Below, piece after piece: positions 17,486-29,600 of a stretch of DNA of 49,119 nt. The notes under the pieces are model-generated. The model was not told the origin of the DNA. It did not search any database and saw only the letters and a program-made list of their open reading frames with translations. Origin of the DNA: Methanobacteriota archaeon (lineage in GTDB: Archaea > Thermoplasmatota > Poseidoniia > Poseidoniales > Poseidoniaceae); assembly GCA_002719395.1 (NCBI GenBank), contig PBHM01000015.1, forward strand, positions 262,128 to 311,246, in the 5' to 3' direction. The position numbers and the translations under genes were made by a program. Each line of letters starts with the position of its first letter. Position 1 is the stretch's first letter.

Positions 17486-18280
17486 TTAGTACTCTAGGAG
17501 GGTCCATGCTTCTCTTAGATCACGTACATTGATCAATCCTTTATCTGATAGACGGAATTCGTTTTGCATGGTGGCGAATACCATGTTCTGGTTGAACAAT
17601 GGGGCATGTAATCTGGCCCAGTCGCCTCCACTGCTTAATCCCATGATGCTGTAATTGAGTTCCTTATTTTTCAATTCCCAAGCGGCATTTACAACTTGAA
17701 GGGCATCATGATGGTTTGTACATTGACCACAAAACTTGACGATATCTCCCTTCGATTGATTTTCTTCAACCAATTGGATGATATCTTGGTCGGATGGCAT
17801 GCCATCATGATTATGTTCGCTTGCAATAACTTTGACTCCATTTTCATTGGCCTTTTCAGCAAGTTCTTTTCTTTGTTTTTGTGGGATATTCAGTTCTAAA
17901 TCAACCCAAGCTACCTTTGCATCGATTGCCATTGATAAAATTTTAATGCGTTCTTCTTCGCTGCCTGGGAAGAAACCTTGCTCATTTTGACTTCTTACCG
18001 TGAATATGACAGGGAGAGGCATCCCAATCAGAATTGAATCAATAAGTTCCTTAGGTTCGATGTCATCAATCTTCTTTCTTTCCCATTCCTCAATTGGGGG
18101 TAAGGAAGGAGCCTCTCCTTCTTCTTCATCAAAATTTGAAAGGTCAGGTTGGACAAGGTACATCTTGTCGAATCTCACTTCTATGAAATCTGCACCTGCG
18201 AGATTGGCTCTTACGGCTTCATCTGTGATGCTTTGTAGGGTAGTCCCATCAAGAGATACACATATCTGAGTCTCTGACAT
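17486..18280 (-). CDS. aroD: Type I 3-dehydroquinate dehydratase
   Basis: The protein has 264 residues. It converts 3-dehydroquinate to 3-dehydroshikimate in the shikimate pathway through a Schiff base. Family landmarks are the ADFIEVRFD strand (substrate-binding Glu/Arg), FTVRSQNEQG, the catalytic His in SEHNHDGMPS and the Schiff-base Lys in DIVKFCGQ. SIMGLSSGGDWARL matches the phosphate/substrate loop near the C-terminus. An acidic insert near residues 50-65 (DEEEGEAP) is longer than in most homologues. The pathway gene aroA lies 29 kb away in the same window, so the shikimate genes are scattered rather than clustered. Confidence 0.9.
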   Translation of the reverse strand: MSETQICVSLDGTTLQSITDEAVRANLAGADFIEVRFDKMYLVQPDLSNFDEEEGEAPSLPPIEEWERKKIDDIEPKELIDSILIGMPLPVIFTVRSQNEQGFFPGSEEERIKILSMAIDAKVAWVDLELNIPQKQRKELAEKANENGVKVIASEHNHDGMPSDQDIIQLVEENQSKGDIVKFCGQCTNHHDALQVVNAAWELKNKELNYSIMGLSSGGDWARLHAPLFNQNMVFATMQNEFRLSDKGLINVRDLREAWTLLEY

Positions 18281-18449
18281 GAGTCGGGCGACTTATACTT
18301 CTTCATTAACAATTGCGGAAGAATAGTTTTATGTTTTCTTCATCAAAAAAACACCCTCAAATCCCTCTATTTTCTTTAGAAAATCCAAAGGGTTCAATAA
18401 CCCTACATGATAACATTATTTTATGGTGCAGTGCTCCATTTAATCGTAC

Positions 18450-23193
<4,744 letters not shown>

Positions 23194-23213
23194 TTTCCAA
23201 AGCGTGAGGTTCA

Positions 23214-23229
23214 AACCCTTGAAGGGGTT
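23214..23229 (+). repeat. Short inverted repeat after gyrA
   Basis: AACCCTT, a 1-base spacer and AAGGGGTT form a 7-bp stem with one bulged G and an impractically small loop (5 bp with a 6-base loop is likelier). It lies 21 bases after the gyrA stop, in the leader of the next gene. There is no following T-run, so a terminator role is doubtful. Confidence 0.25.
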
Positions 23230-23253
23230 GTCTAGAACAGCCCGGGTGAGACT

Positions 23254-24519
23254 ATGGATGATTCAAACTTGATTTATGACTGGAACTCCGTTGATTATGA
23301 GTACCATCGTAATCATCAAAATCATCCTCATGGAATATGGTTTGATGATGAAACACTGAGAGATGGCTTACAAAGTCCTAGTGCTAGGAATCCTACCATT
23401 GAACAAAAATTAGAATTGTTAGATTACATGGAAAAACTTGGCATCCAAAAAGTGGATCTGGGTTTGCCCGGTGCAGGACCTTTCCATCTGGAGCACATCG
23501 ATGCAATGCTCAAACACATTACCGAGAATAATTACAACATTAGACCAGGTTGTGCTGTAAGAACTCTCCAGGTCGATATCGAACCATTGGTAGATTTACA
23601 AGCAAAATATGAGATTGAAATTCAGGCCAGTGCTTTCTTGGGTACGAGCCCAATCCGTCAATATGCAGAGGGATGGACAATGGAAAAATTGATGAAAACA
23701 ATGGAAAATGCAGTTACATTTGCCGTCGATCATGACATTCCGGTTATGTTTGTAACCGAAGATACAACTCGCTCAAATCCAGATGATATCAAACTGATTT
23801 ATCAAAGAGCAATGGAATTAGGCGTGCGCCGTATTTGTGTTTGTGACACTTGTGGACATGTAACGCCGAATGGTGTAAAGCAATTGATGTCATTTATCGA
23901 TGAGGAAGTAATCAAAGACGCAGGTTTCCAGCGAAGAGAAATTGAGGTGAATTGGCATGGTCATCAAGACAGAGGCCTAGGAGTCGCAAACAATATCGCA
24001 GCCGTTGAATCAGGAGCAGATGTTATTCATGGCACTGCGCTTGGGGTTGGTGAGAGAGCCGGGAATGCTCCACTCGACCAAACTCTCGTGAATTTGTCCC
24101 TTATGGGTGCAATCAATCAAGACCTCACCTTATTGGATGAATACATGCAGAAAGCAAATGAGTACATCGAAGTACCTTTGCCAAGAAATTATCCTGTATT
24201 TGGTGAGGATGCTTTTGAAACCGGTACCGGAGTACATGCATCAGCTGTCATTAAAGCGATGAAAAAGGGAGATGATTGGCTGGCAGATAGAGTATATTCG
24301 GGAGTTCCAGCAGGAGATTTTGGGCTTAAACAAAAAATTAGGATAGGTCACATGGCAGGTAAATCGAACATTATCTGGTGGCTTGAATCAAATGGTTACG
24401 AAGTCGAAGATGAGTTAGTAGACCGATTATTTGAGGTTGCAAAAAGCCAAAGAAGATTGATGGAAAGCGAAGAAGTTGTTGCCGCCATCGATTCATTTTA
24501 TGGAAGAAGCCTCTCCTGA
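23254..24519 (+). CDS. DRE-TIM acyltransferase, 2-isopropylmalate/homocitrate synthase-like
   Basis: The protein has 421 residues with a TIM-barrel HMGL-like domain. DDETLRDGLQS carries the metal-binding Asp and the DRE-type Arg-Asp. VNWHGHQDRG gives the HxH metal ligands, and GTALGVGERAGNAPL is the family glycine loop. Such enzymes condense acetyl-CoA with a 2-oxo acid. It lacks the ~120-residue C-terminal LeuA regulatory domain, so it is probably not feedback-regulated in the classical way. Substrate (2-oxoisovalerate, 2-oxoglutarate, pyruvate or oxaloacetate) cannot be assigned by eye. No leuC/leuD/leuB genes are adjacent. GGGTGAG precedes the ATG by a few bases. Its 3' end overlaps the convergent deacylase gene by 27 bases. 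Confidence 0.85.
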   Translation: MDDSNLIYDWNSVDYEYHRNHQNHPHGIWFDDETLRDGLQSPSARNPTIEQKLELLDYMEKLGIQKVDLGLPGAGPFHLEHIDAMLKHITENNYNIRPGCAVRTLQVDIEPLVDLQAKYEIEIQASAFLGTSPIRQYAEGWTMEKLMKTMENAVTFAVDHDIPVMFVTEDTTRSNPDDIKLIYQRAMELGVRRICVCDTCGHVTPNGVKQLMSFIDEEVIKDAGFQRREIEVNWHGHQDRGLGVANNIAAVESGADVIHGTALGVGERAGNAPLDQTLVNLSLMGAINQDLTLLDEYMQKANEYIEVPLPRNYPVFGEDAFETGTGVHASAVIKAMKKGDDWLADRVYSGVPAGDFGLKQKIRIGHMAGKSNIIWWLESNGYEVEDELVDRLFEVAKSQRRLMESEEVVAAIDSFYGRSLS

Positions 24520-25794
24520 GTGCTCATTTATTTCTTCATTGATGGATTGCCATTCTGCATCAATATTTCCTCCTGACCATTCTCCTTCCAAATTGAGTTC
24601 ATCTACTTCTTCAATATCTCTCCAGATCGGTTCACTATTGCTTCCTTGAATGATGAGTTTATTGTGCTCATCGAGTTTTGTTTTCAACAATTCAATGTGC
24701 TTTGAGACGGCAAGGAAATGCGCCACAGGCATTCCAGCGGTGACAAAGGGGTTTGTTGCTGTGCAAATCATCAGACCATCTTCTGGAGCAACAATATCCA
24801 CGATTAAACCAGGGCTTGCAGGGTCAGAAATCACTGCGACAACATCTCCCTTTTGTACAACACTCCCAGGTTCAACGAATAGGTCTAACAAGCCTCCCTC
24901 GCCAGCTCTCAGCCATTTTGAACCTCCAGCATTGAGTCGAAATGGCGGCCTGATTGGATTTCCTGGGATTACTTTGAGTTTCTTGAGAACGTTTAAGCAA
25001 CCATGAACAGCAACATTTACTGCTTGGTGGTCGAGAAAATCGGCTCCTCCACCTTCATATGTTACTGCTGCTATTCCTACTTTATTCGCCTCACCTCGAA
25101 GACTTCCTTTGGGAGGTCTACTATCTAAAATTAGTTCAATGCCAAAGGCTTTTGCTAGTAGGTTTGATTCGGGATGCGAGAGATCTGCTCGGATTTGTGG
25201 CATATTCGATCTTCCTTTGGCTGCAGCATGTAAGTCTACAATCACGTCTGTATCTTTTATCAGATGCTTCCAAACTTGATGGGCCACTCTACTTGTGGTT
25301 GAACCAGAGGGACGTCCTGGAAAATTTCTATTTATGTCCCTTCCATCTGGAAAATATCTTGATTTTTCTCTATAACCTGGCAGGTTAATGAGTGGAGCGA
25401 TCCGAATAGTACCTGCTACTCCTTGAGGATCCAATGGCCCGGATGTGTCAAGAAATTTGGGAGAAAGGAGATTTGTGCAAGCACTCGTTCCAGTAAGTTC
25501 ATCACCGTGCAATGCTCCAACAATCGTGACAACAGGTCCTGGTCTTGTACCATGAATAATTGTAATTGGAATTGGCCATTTATCTCCCAAAGATACATCC
25601 AGTAGAGGTAATTGTACGGTTCTTGATTGCCCGGGTTTCACAATCTTTCGAAAGAATCTTACAGGTTTCCATTCATTTTCTCTGTCCCAATCGTGCCGAG
25701 CCTCAGATTCATGTTCTTCCAAGGCTTTTTTGATGATTTTCCTACGGTCAGTAGGTAACTCATGTGCGACTCTAACCTTCTTTGAGCCACCCAT
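24493..25794 (-). CDS. Succinylglutamate desuccinylase/aspartoacylase (AstE/ASPA) family deacylase
   Basis: The protein has 433 residues. The M14-like zinc site is clear: GALHGDELTG (His, Glu ligands), DGRDINRNFPG (substrate Arg/Asn) and VDLHAAAKG (third His ligand). TYEGGGADFLD supplies the catalytic Glu region. A charged N-terminal extension (~60 residues) and an acidic C-terminal tail flank the domain. After the catalytic domain there is a beta-barrel section (EPGSVVQKGDVVAVISDP) resembling the lipoyl-like region of this family. It hydrolyses an N-acyl amino acid or similar amide; the real substrate is unknown. Confidence 0.87.
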   Translation of the reverse strand: MGGSKKVRVAHELPTDRRKIIKKALEEHESEARHDWDRENEWKPVRFFRKIVKPGQSRTVQLPLLDVSLGDKWPIPITIIHGTRPGPVVTIVGALHGDELTGTSACTNLLSPKFLDTSGPLDPQGVAGTIRIAPLINLPGYREKSRYFPDGRDINRNFPGRPSGSTTSRVAHQVWKHLIKDTDVIVDLHAAAKGRSNMPQIRADLSHPESNLLAKAFGIELILDSRPPKGSLRGEANKVGIAAVTYEGGGADFLDHQAVNVAVHGCLNVLKKLKVIPGNPIRPPFRLNAGGSKWLRAGEGGLLDLFVEPGSVVQKGDVVAVISDPASPGLIVDIVAPEDGLMICTATNPFVTAGMPVAHFLAVSKHIELLKTKLDEHNKLIIQGSNSEPIWRDIEEVDELNLEGEWSGGNIDAEWQSINEEINEHSGEASSIK

Positions 25795-25868
25795 GCTTTA
25801 TCCCAAAATCTGCACATCCAATAAGGTGATGGCGACAAGGCTATGTTGGATGGTGTTTTTGGGATGGT

Positions 25869-26333
25869 ATGGAGCCAGGCGTTCAACGTAAGTATGCCCC
25901 TCATTCGATTTGTTTTGGGTGTGGACCTGCAAACGAAAAAGGATTGCAAATTGATTCACATGTTCACGAAAACGGTCTCAAAGCGGTTTTCCACCCGCAG
26001 TCTCATCATCAAGCATTCCCTGGAATGCTTTGTGGAGGAATCATTGGAACTTTGTTGGATTGCCATGGAAACTGGACCGCAGCCATTGCATTGATGAAAC
26101 AAGCGAACCAATCCGAACCACCATGTACTGTCACCGCAAGTTACTCAATCAAATTAAGACGCCCGACTCCAATAAATAATCCTCTAGATATTACTTCTAA
26201 GGTATTGGAATTATTGGATGACAGAGTAAAGGTAGAGATTCAACTTCATGATGGCGACAAACTTTGTGCTTCTGGAGAAGGACTCTTTGTTGCCGTGAAA
26301 GAAGGCCATCCCGCATATCATCGGTGGTCCTAG
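25869..26333 (+). CDS. Hotdog-fold thioesterase, PaaI-like
   Basis: The protein has 154 residues, normal for the 4HBT/PaaI group. CFGCGPANEKGLQI near the N-terminus is a common lead-in. HQAFPGMLCGGIIGTLLDCHGNWTA contains the hotdog helix with HxxFPG and GG-x3-TLLD (active-site region), followed by beta strands (SYSIKLRRPTPI, VKVEIQLHDGDKLCASGEG). It probably hydrolyses an acyl-CoA. The stop codon is 3 bases before the SprT-like gene, so the two form an operon, although no functional link is obvious. Confidence 0.85.
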   Translation: MEPGVQRKYAPHSICFGCGPANEKGLQIDSHVHENGLKAVFHPQSHHQAFPGMLCGGIIGTLLDCHGNWTAAIALMKQANQSEPPCTVTASYSIKLRRPTPINNPLDITSKVLELLDDRVKVEIQLHDGDKLCASGEGLFVAVKEGHPAYHRWS

Positions 26334-26336
26334 ATA

Positions 26337-26879
26337 ATGGCAAAACCCTCGCCTGAACAACTTCTTCTTCTGGAAGATTTCCGACATATTGCAAGTCAAG
26401 TACTCGTTGAATTGGGTGTTGTAACTCGTAATATGCTTGCGAGTATAGACCAAATCCCATTAACTGTTCTCAAACGTTCGGCAACCATACGTCATGGCTC
26501 AACAAAATGGAAGGTAGGGATGCCAGTTTATGGAACACCAGATGAGGTTGGAGAGATTTCTCTTCATCCAGAATTGCTTAGGCCAAGCTGGAGATCTTAC
26601 GGAGTTTGGGTGATGTACCATGAATTAATTCATGCTTCTGGCTATGTTCGTCATGATAGGAATTTTCGAAAAATAGAAGCATGCTGGCCAGAGAAGGCGA
26701 GCAAAGGTCTTGGAAAATATTTCACAACCTATCTTCGCTCAAAAAAATATGAATGGAATTGGACTTGCCCCTCTTGTAACTCAGTCTACCTAAGACAGAG
26801 AAAAAGTAACGGGAGATATGCTTGTCGACATTGTAAGGAGATACTTGTCGACGTTCACAGAATCCCACAGAACTCATGA
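26337..26879 (+). CDS. SprT-like zinc metalloprotein with C-terminal zinc ribbon
   Basis: The protein has 180 residues. The active-site motif HELIHASGYVRHDRNFRKIE gives HExxH plus a downstream His, the SprT/Spartan-like layout. The C-terminus has a zinc ribbon, CPSC then CRHC with 17 residues between. Eukaryotic Spartan (SPRTN) degrades DNA-protein crosslinks, and archaeal/bacterial SprT proteins are candidates for a similar role. The upstream thioesterase gene is almost contiguous and the next gene begins 17 bases downstream. A DNA-repair role is inferred from family only. Confidence 0.82.
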   Translation: MAKPSPEQLLLLEDFRHIASQVLVELGVVTRNMLASIDQIPLTVLKRSATIRHGSTKWKVGMPVYGTPDEVGEISLHPELLRPSWRSYGVWVMYHELIHASGYVRHDRNFRKIEACWPEKASKGLGKYFTTYLRSKKYEWNWTCPSCNSVYLRQRKSNGRYACRHCKEILVDVHRIPQNS

Positions 26880-26896
26880 ATCATTAGTTGATAGAA

Positions 26897-28843
26897 ATGG
26901 TTGTGCGATGGCTTGTTTTTGTGTTGTTTGCCATTTCAACGATTGGATGGAATGTTTCTGCTAATTTAACCGATAATTCGGAATTAACCACAATGTACCT
27001 CATGTGTGAATCTTCGAGTGATTGTTATTTATCTGATGAATTCTCAGGTCAGGAAACCCTTACAGGAACAATAAATCAAGCCTCTCCTTTCAACCCTGTC
27101 ACCCTTCTTTTTGAATTTGAAATGAGCCCTAAACAAACTGATTTAGCCATTCTTTCTGATAGTATACGTTTCCTCCAAGTTGATTTTCACATGGAAGCAG
27201 CTGACCAAGGGGATTGGCAACCTGAGGTTGTTATTGAAGTAAATGCAGGTGATAATTCGGTAAGTTATCAAGAAGAAGCCGACTATAATATCCTGACCAA
27301 TGAAGTCTATAGAATAAATGACTTAGCATTTGAAACAGGTAATGACATTCTTTACCCGGGAGACCAAGTCAAATTATTTATCATGTTTGAGGTAGATACG
27401 CCAGGAGACTGGGAATTTGGTTTACAAGCAGCTTCATACATTCAGTTTGAAGTGGAATGGTCTGCTGATATTGAATCTGCAAATCAAGATGAACCATCAT
27501 CAGAATCATCCCCCATCTCCACGGATGTTGATACAGAACATCATGGTGCATTGGTGTTTGATGATGTCGATTGTTGGTCGGTTACGTTGACCGACCATGA
27601 AATTTTGAAAGTATTCACACAATGGGATGAGGTTCCAGATCAGATTGAACAACTTCCGCGTCGCTGGGAATTGAAAAAATCGAATGGGAATTTAGCACCA
27701 TATCCGGAAGATGAAATAACGATTGTAGATGGAGGTATTCGGATTACATCCACATGGAGAGATATTCCTTCTGGAGAGACCGAATTATGCTTAAGGGGAG
27801 TAGAAAATCGCTTCCAGTCTTATATTTGGATTGGTACACAAATCCTTGAAGGGGAAATTGGTTCAACTGGGAACCTTTTTTCTCAAGATACTAATTATCG
27901 TTCAATTATTAGTAATGGAGACATAGAAGGAACCAATGAGGTGCAAAATGGATATTTTGATGAGTTATCTATGTTTCTGACTCTTGGAGTATTTGTACTC
28001 GTGTTTTTTGGTTTCAAGGAAAAGGAATTAAGGAAAAATGAGAAGCGAATCTTGACAATCGGTCTCTCATTACTGATCGTTTCTGGGCTTATGCACCCTA
28101 TTGTGAAAGTATTTCAAGAGAACCACGATGAGTCTTCATCTTTCGATGGATGGCTTGAGCGAAGAGTTGAGGGCATTTGGGAGCATCACATGGCAAATGG
28201 AGACATAGTTGACAGCCTTGATGAGGAAACCTTAGGTTTTCCAAAAGGAATGGAAATGGATTTAATTCTAACCATAGAACGTTATCATGTATTATCGGAT
28301 GGGACGTATGCTTATGCTCCAGCGCAACTGGAGAATTTTGATATCGAGGCCTACATTTTTTCTTTTCTAGAATCAAAAGATATTGCCTTAGATTATGGTT
28401 TAGTTGAAACCGAGGTGATTTCCTTCATCATCGAAGCTTCAAGGATTCTTATATTGGATTTTCGATTGATAGAAGTGATGCTCATTTCTGAATCCAAACC
28501 GTCATCTCAAATGATTCAAATCAGAGATGAAATGGTCGATTCCATTGGTATTGCAGGACCATCAGATGCACAAGTTTGGTCGACACAACCCAAACAAATA
28601 GAGGTCTCAAAATGGCAGGAACTTGTCCGAGTGCTTTATCCAGATAACTTACAGATTTCGTTTTGTGATTGTGAGAAGAAAGAGATTGAGTTTAGTTATC
28701 AAAACAGTGGTGATTTGATAGTTTCAAAATATGCTCTGGGATTAACAAAATCACCAGATGGCATCATTCCCTTGAACGGGGCAGTATGGTGTATTGCAAT
28801 GATTATTTGTGGTTATGCTTACGCATTACATCGAAGAAAGTGA
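26897..28843 (+). CDS. Large membrane protein with extracytoplasmic N-terminal region, unknown function
   Basis: The ATG at 26897 gives 648 residues; a TTG at 26888 adds three. A signal peptide (WLVFVLFAISTIGW) leads into ~330 beta-rich, acidic extracytoplasmic residues with possible Cys pairs (CESSSDCYL). Two central helices follow (MFLTLGVFVLVFFGF and ILTIGLSLLIVSGLM), then a helical/acidic soluble region of ~230 residues, and a last C-terminal helix (WCIAMIICGYAYAL). No family was recognised. The stop codon abuts the convergent TerB-like gene. It may be a sensor or surface-anchored complex component; nothing in the sequence decides this. Confidence 0.75.
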   Translation: MVVRWLVFVLFAISTIGWNVSANLTDNSELTTMYLMCESSSDCYLSDEFSGQETLTGTINQASPFNPVTLLFEFEMSPKQTDLAILSDSIRFLQVDFHMEAADQGDWQPEVVIEVNAGDNSVSYQEEADYNILTNEVYRINDLAFETGNDILYPGDQVKLFIMFEVDTPGDWEFGLQAASYIQFEVEWSADIESANQDEPSSESSPISTDVDTEHHGALVFDDVDCWSVTLTDHEILKVFTQWDEVPDQIEQLPRRWELKKSNGNLAPYPEDEITIVDGGIRITSTWRDIPSGETELCLRGVENRFQSYIWIGTQILEGEIGSTGNLFSQDTNYRSIISNGDIEGTNEVQNGYFDELSMFLTLGVFVLVFFGFKEKELRKNEKRILTIGLSLLIVSGLMHPIVKVFQENHDESSSFDGWLERRVEGIWEHHMANGDIVDSLDEETLGFPKGMEMDLILTIERYHVLSDGTYAYAPAQLENFDIEAYIFSFLESKDIALDYGLVETEVISFIIEASRILILDFRLIEVMLISESKPSSQMIQIRDEMVDSIGIAGPSDAQVWSTQPKQIEVSKWQELVRVLYPDNLQISFCDCEKKEIEFSYQNSGDLIVSKYALGLTKSPDGIIPLNGAVWCIAMIICGYAYALHRRK

Positions 28844-29506
28844 TTATTCTACCTCTTCTAAGAGTTTCTCGAGGAGTTTCTTATCCTCTTCATCTAACTC
28901 ACCATCAGCAAGAGCATCATGTAACTTTGAGATACCATCGTCATCTATGCCCGCTCCTTTTGCCGCCTTCTCAATCATTTCTGCTTCTTCAGAGTCAACC
29001 TTTCCGTCCTTCAATGCAGACTTAATTGCAGCATTAAGTGCCATCTCAGCAGCCTCTTTATCAGAGATACCAAGGGCTCTTTGGAATGCTTTGAGTTCGT
29101 CTAATTCTTCATCGGTAATCACGCCATCATCAAACGCTTTTTCATACTCTTTGATCAAGAAATCCTTGTAAGCGTTAGGATGTAAAATAACGTCTCTGAT
29201 TAAGCCATAGTCAATGCTTCCTTGTTTTGTACCCATTTCTAACATAACAATAGATCGCCTTACTTCTTTTACTGCCATGTCCTTCAATCCGTGACCAGCC
29301 CATGCAGCTCCGGCACAAATGACCGCAGCAGCAAACCATCTCATCACTTCGGGATTGATTAAATTCCCTGGGGACATCAATTGAAAAATACCAATCATTG
29401 CCATTGCAGCACCGCAAATAACCTCAAACCAATCGTTCAAATCTGGTTCATCTTCAAACACTGAAAGTCTTTCATCGACAGCGTCTTGGTCTTCTCCCAT
29501 ATGCAA
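28844..29506 (-). CDS. Membrane protein with TerB-like acidic helical repeats
   Basis: The protein has 220 residues. Two membrane helices (VICGAAMAMIGIFQLM and WFAAAVICAGAAWAGHGL) precede a cytoplasmic helical domain. The latter has three spaced units of the form A-x2-DG-hydrophobic-[TD]-x-EE (AFDDGVITDEELDEL, ALKDGKVDSEEAEMI, ALADGELDEEDKKLL). This is the layout of TerB/EF-hand-like acidic repeats that may bind metal. A link to tellurite-resistance or DUF533-type proteins is likely at fold level only. It has no ter gene neighbours. Met at 29500 is an alternative start. Confidence 0.78.
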   Translation of the reverse strand: MHMGEDQDAVDERLSVFEDEPDLNDWFEVICGAAMAMIGIFQLMSPGNLINPEVMRWFAAAVICAGAAWAGHGLKDMAVKEVRRSIVMLEMGTKQGSIDYGLIRDVILHPNAYKDFLIKEYEKAFDDGVITDEELDELKAFQRALGISDKEAAEMALNAAIKSALKDGKVDSEEAEMIEKAAKGAGIDDDGISKLHDALADGELDEEDKKLLEKLLEEVE

Positions 29507-29584
29507 GGACAGTGGTAATGACTCCTTATGGGTGTCGGCTCAAAAGCATTGATTTTTGGACTGTTGCCAATTCACCCAACTTAT

Positions 29585-29594
29585 GGAGGAGGTT
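29585..29594 (+). promoter_or_regulatory. Shine-Dalgarno deciding the hel308 start
   Basis: GGAGGAGGTT lies 6 bases upstream of ATG 29601. It points to that ATG rather than the in-frame TTG at 29556 or the ATG at 29583, which overlaps the element itself. Confidence 0.75.
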
Positions 29595-29600
29595 GCTACG

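Noticed and set aside
18292..18300. TATA-like AAGTATAAG upstream of aroD on the minus strand
   Set aside because: Only about 16 bases from the ATG, too close for the usual ~26-base TATA-to-start distance without placing transcription start inside the gene.
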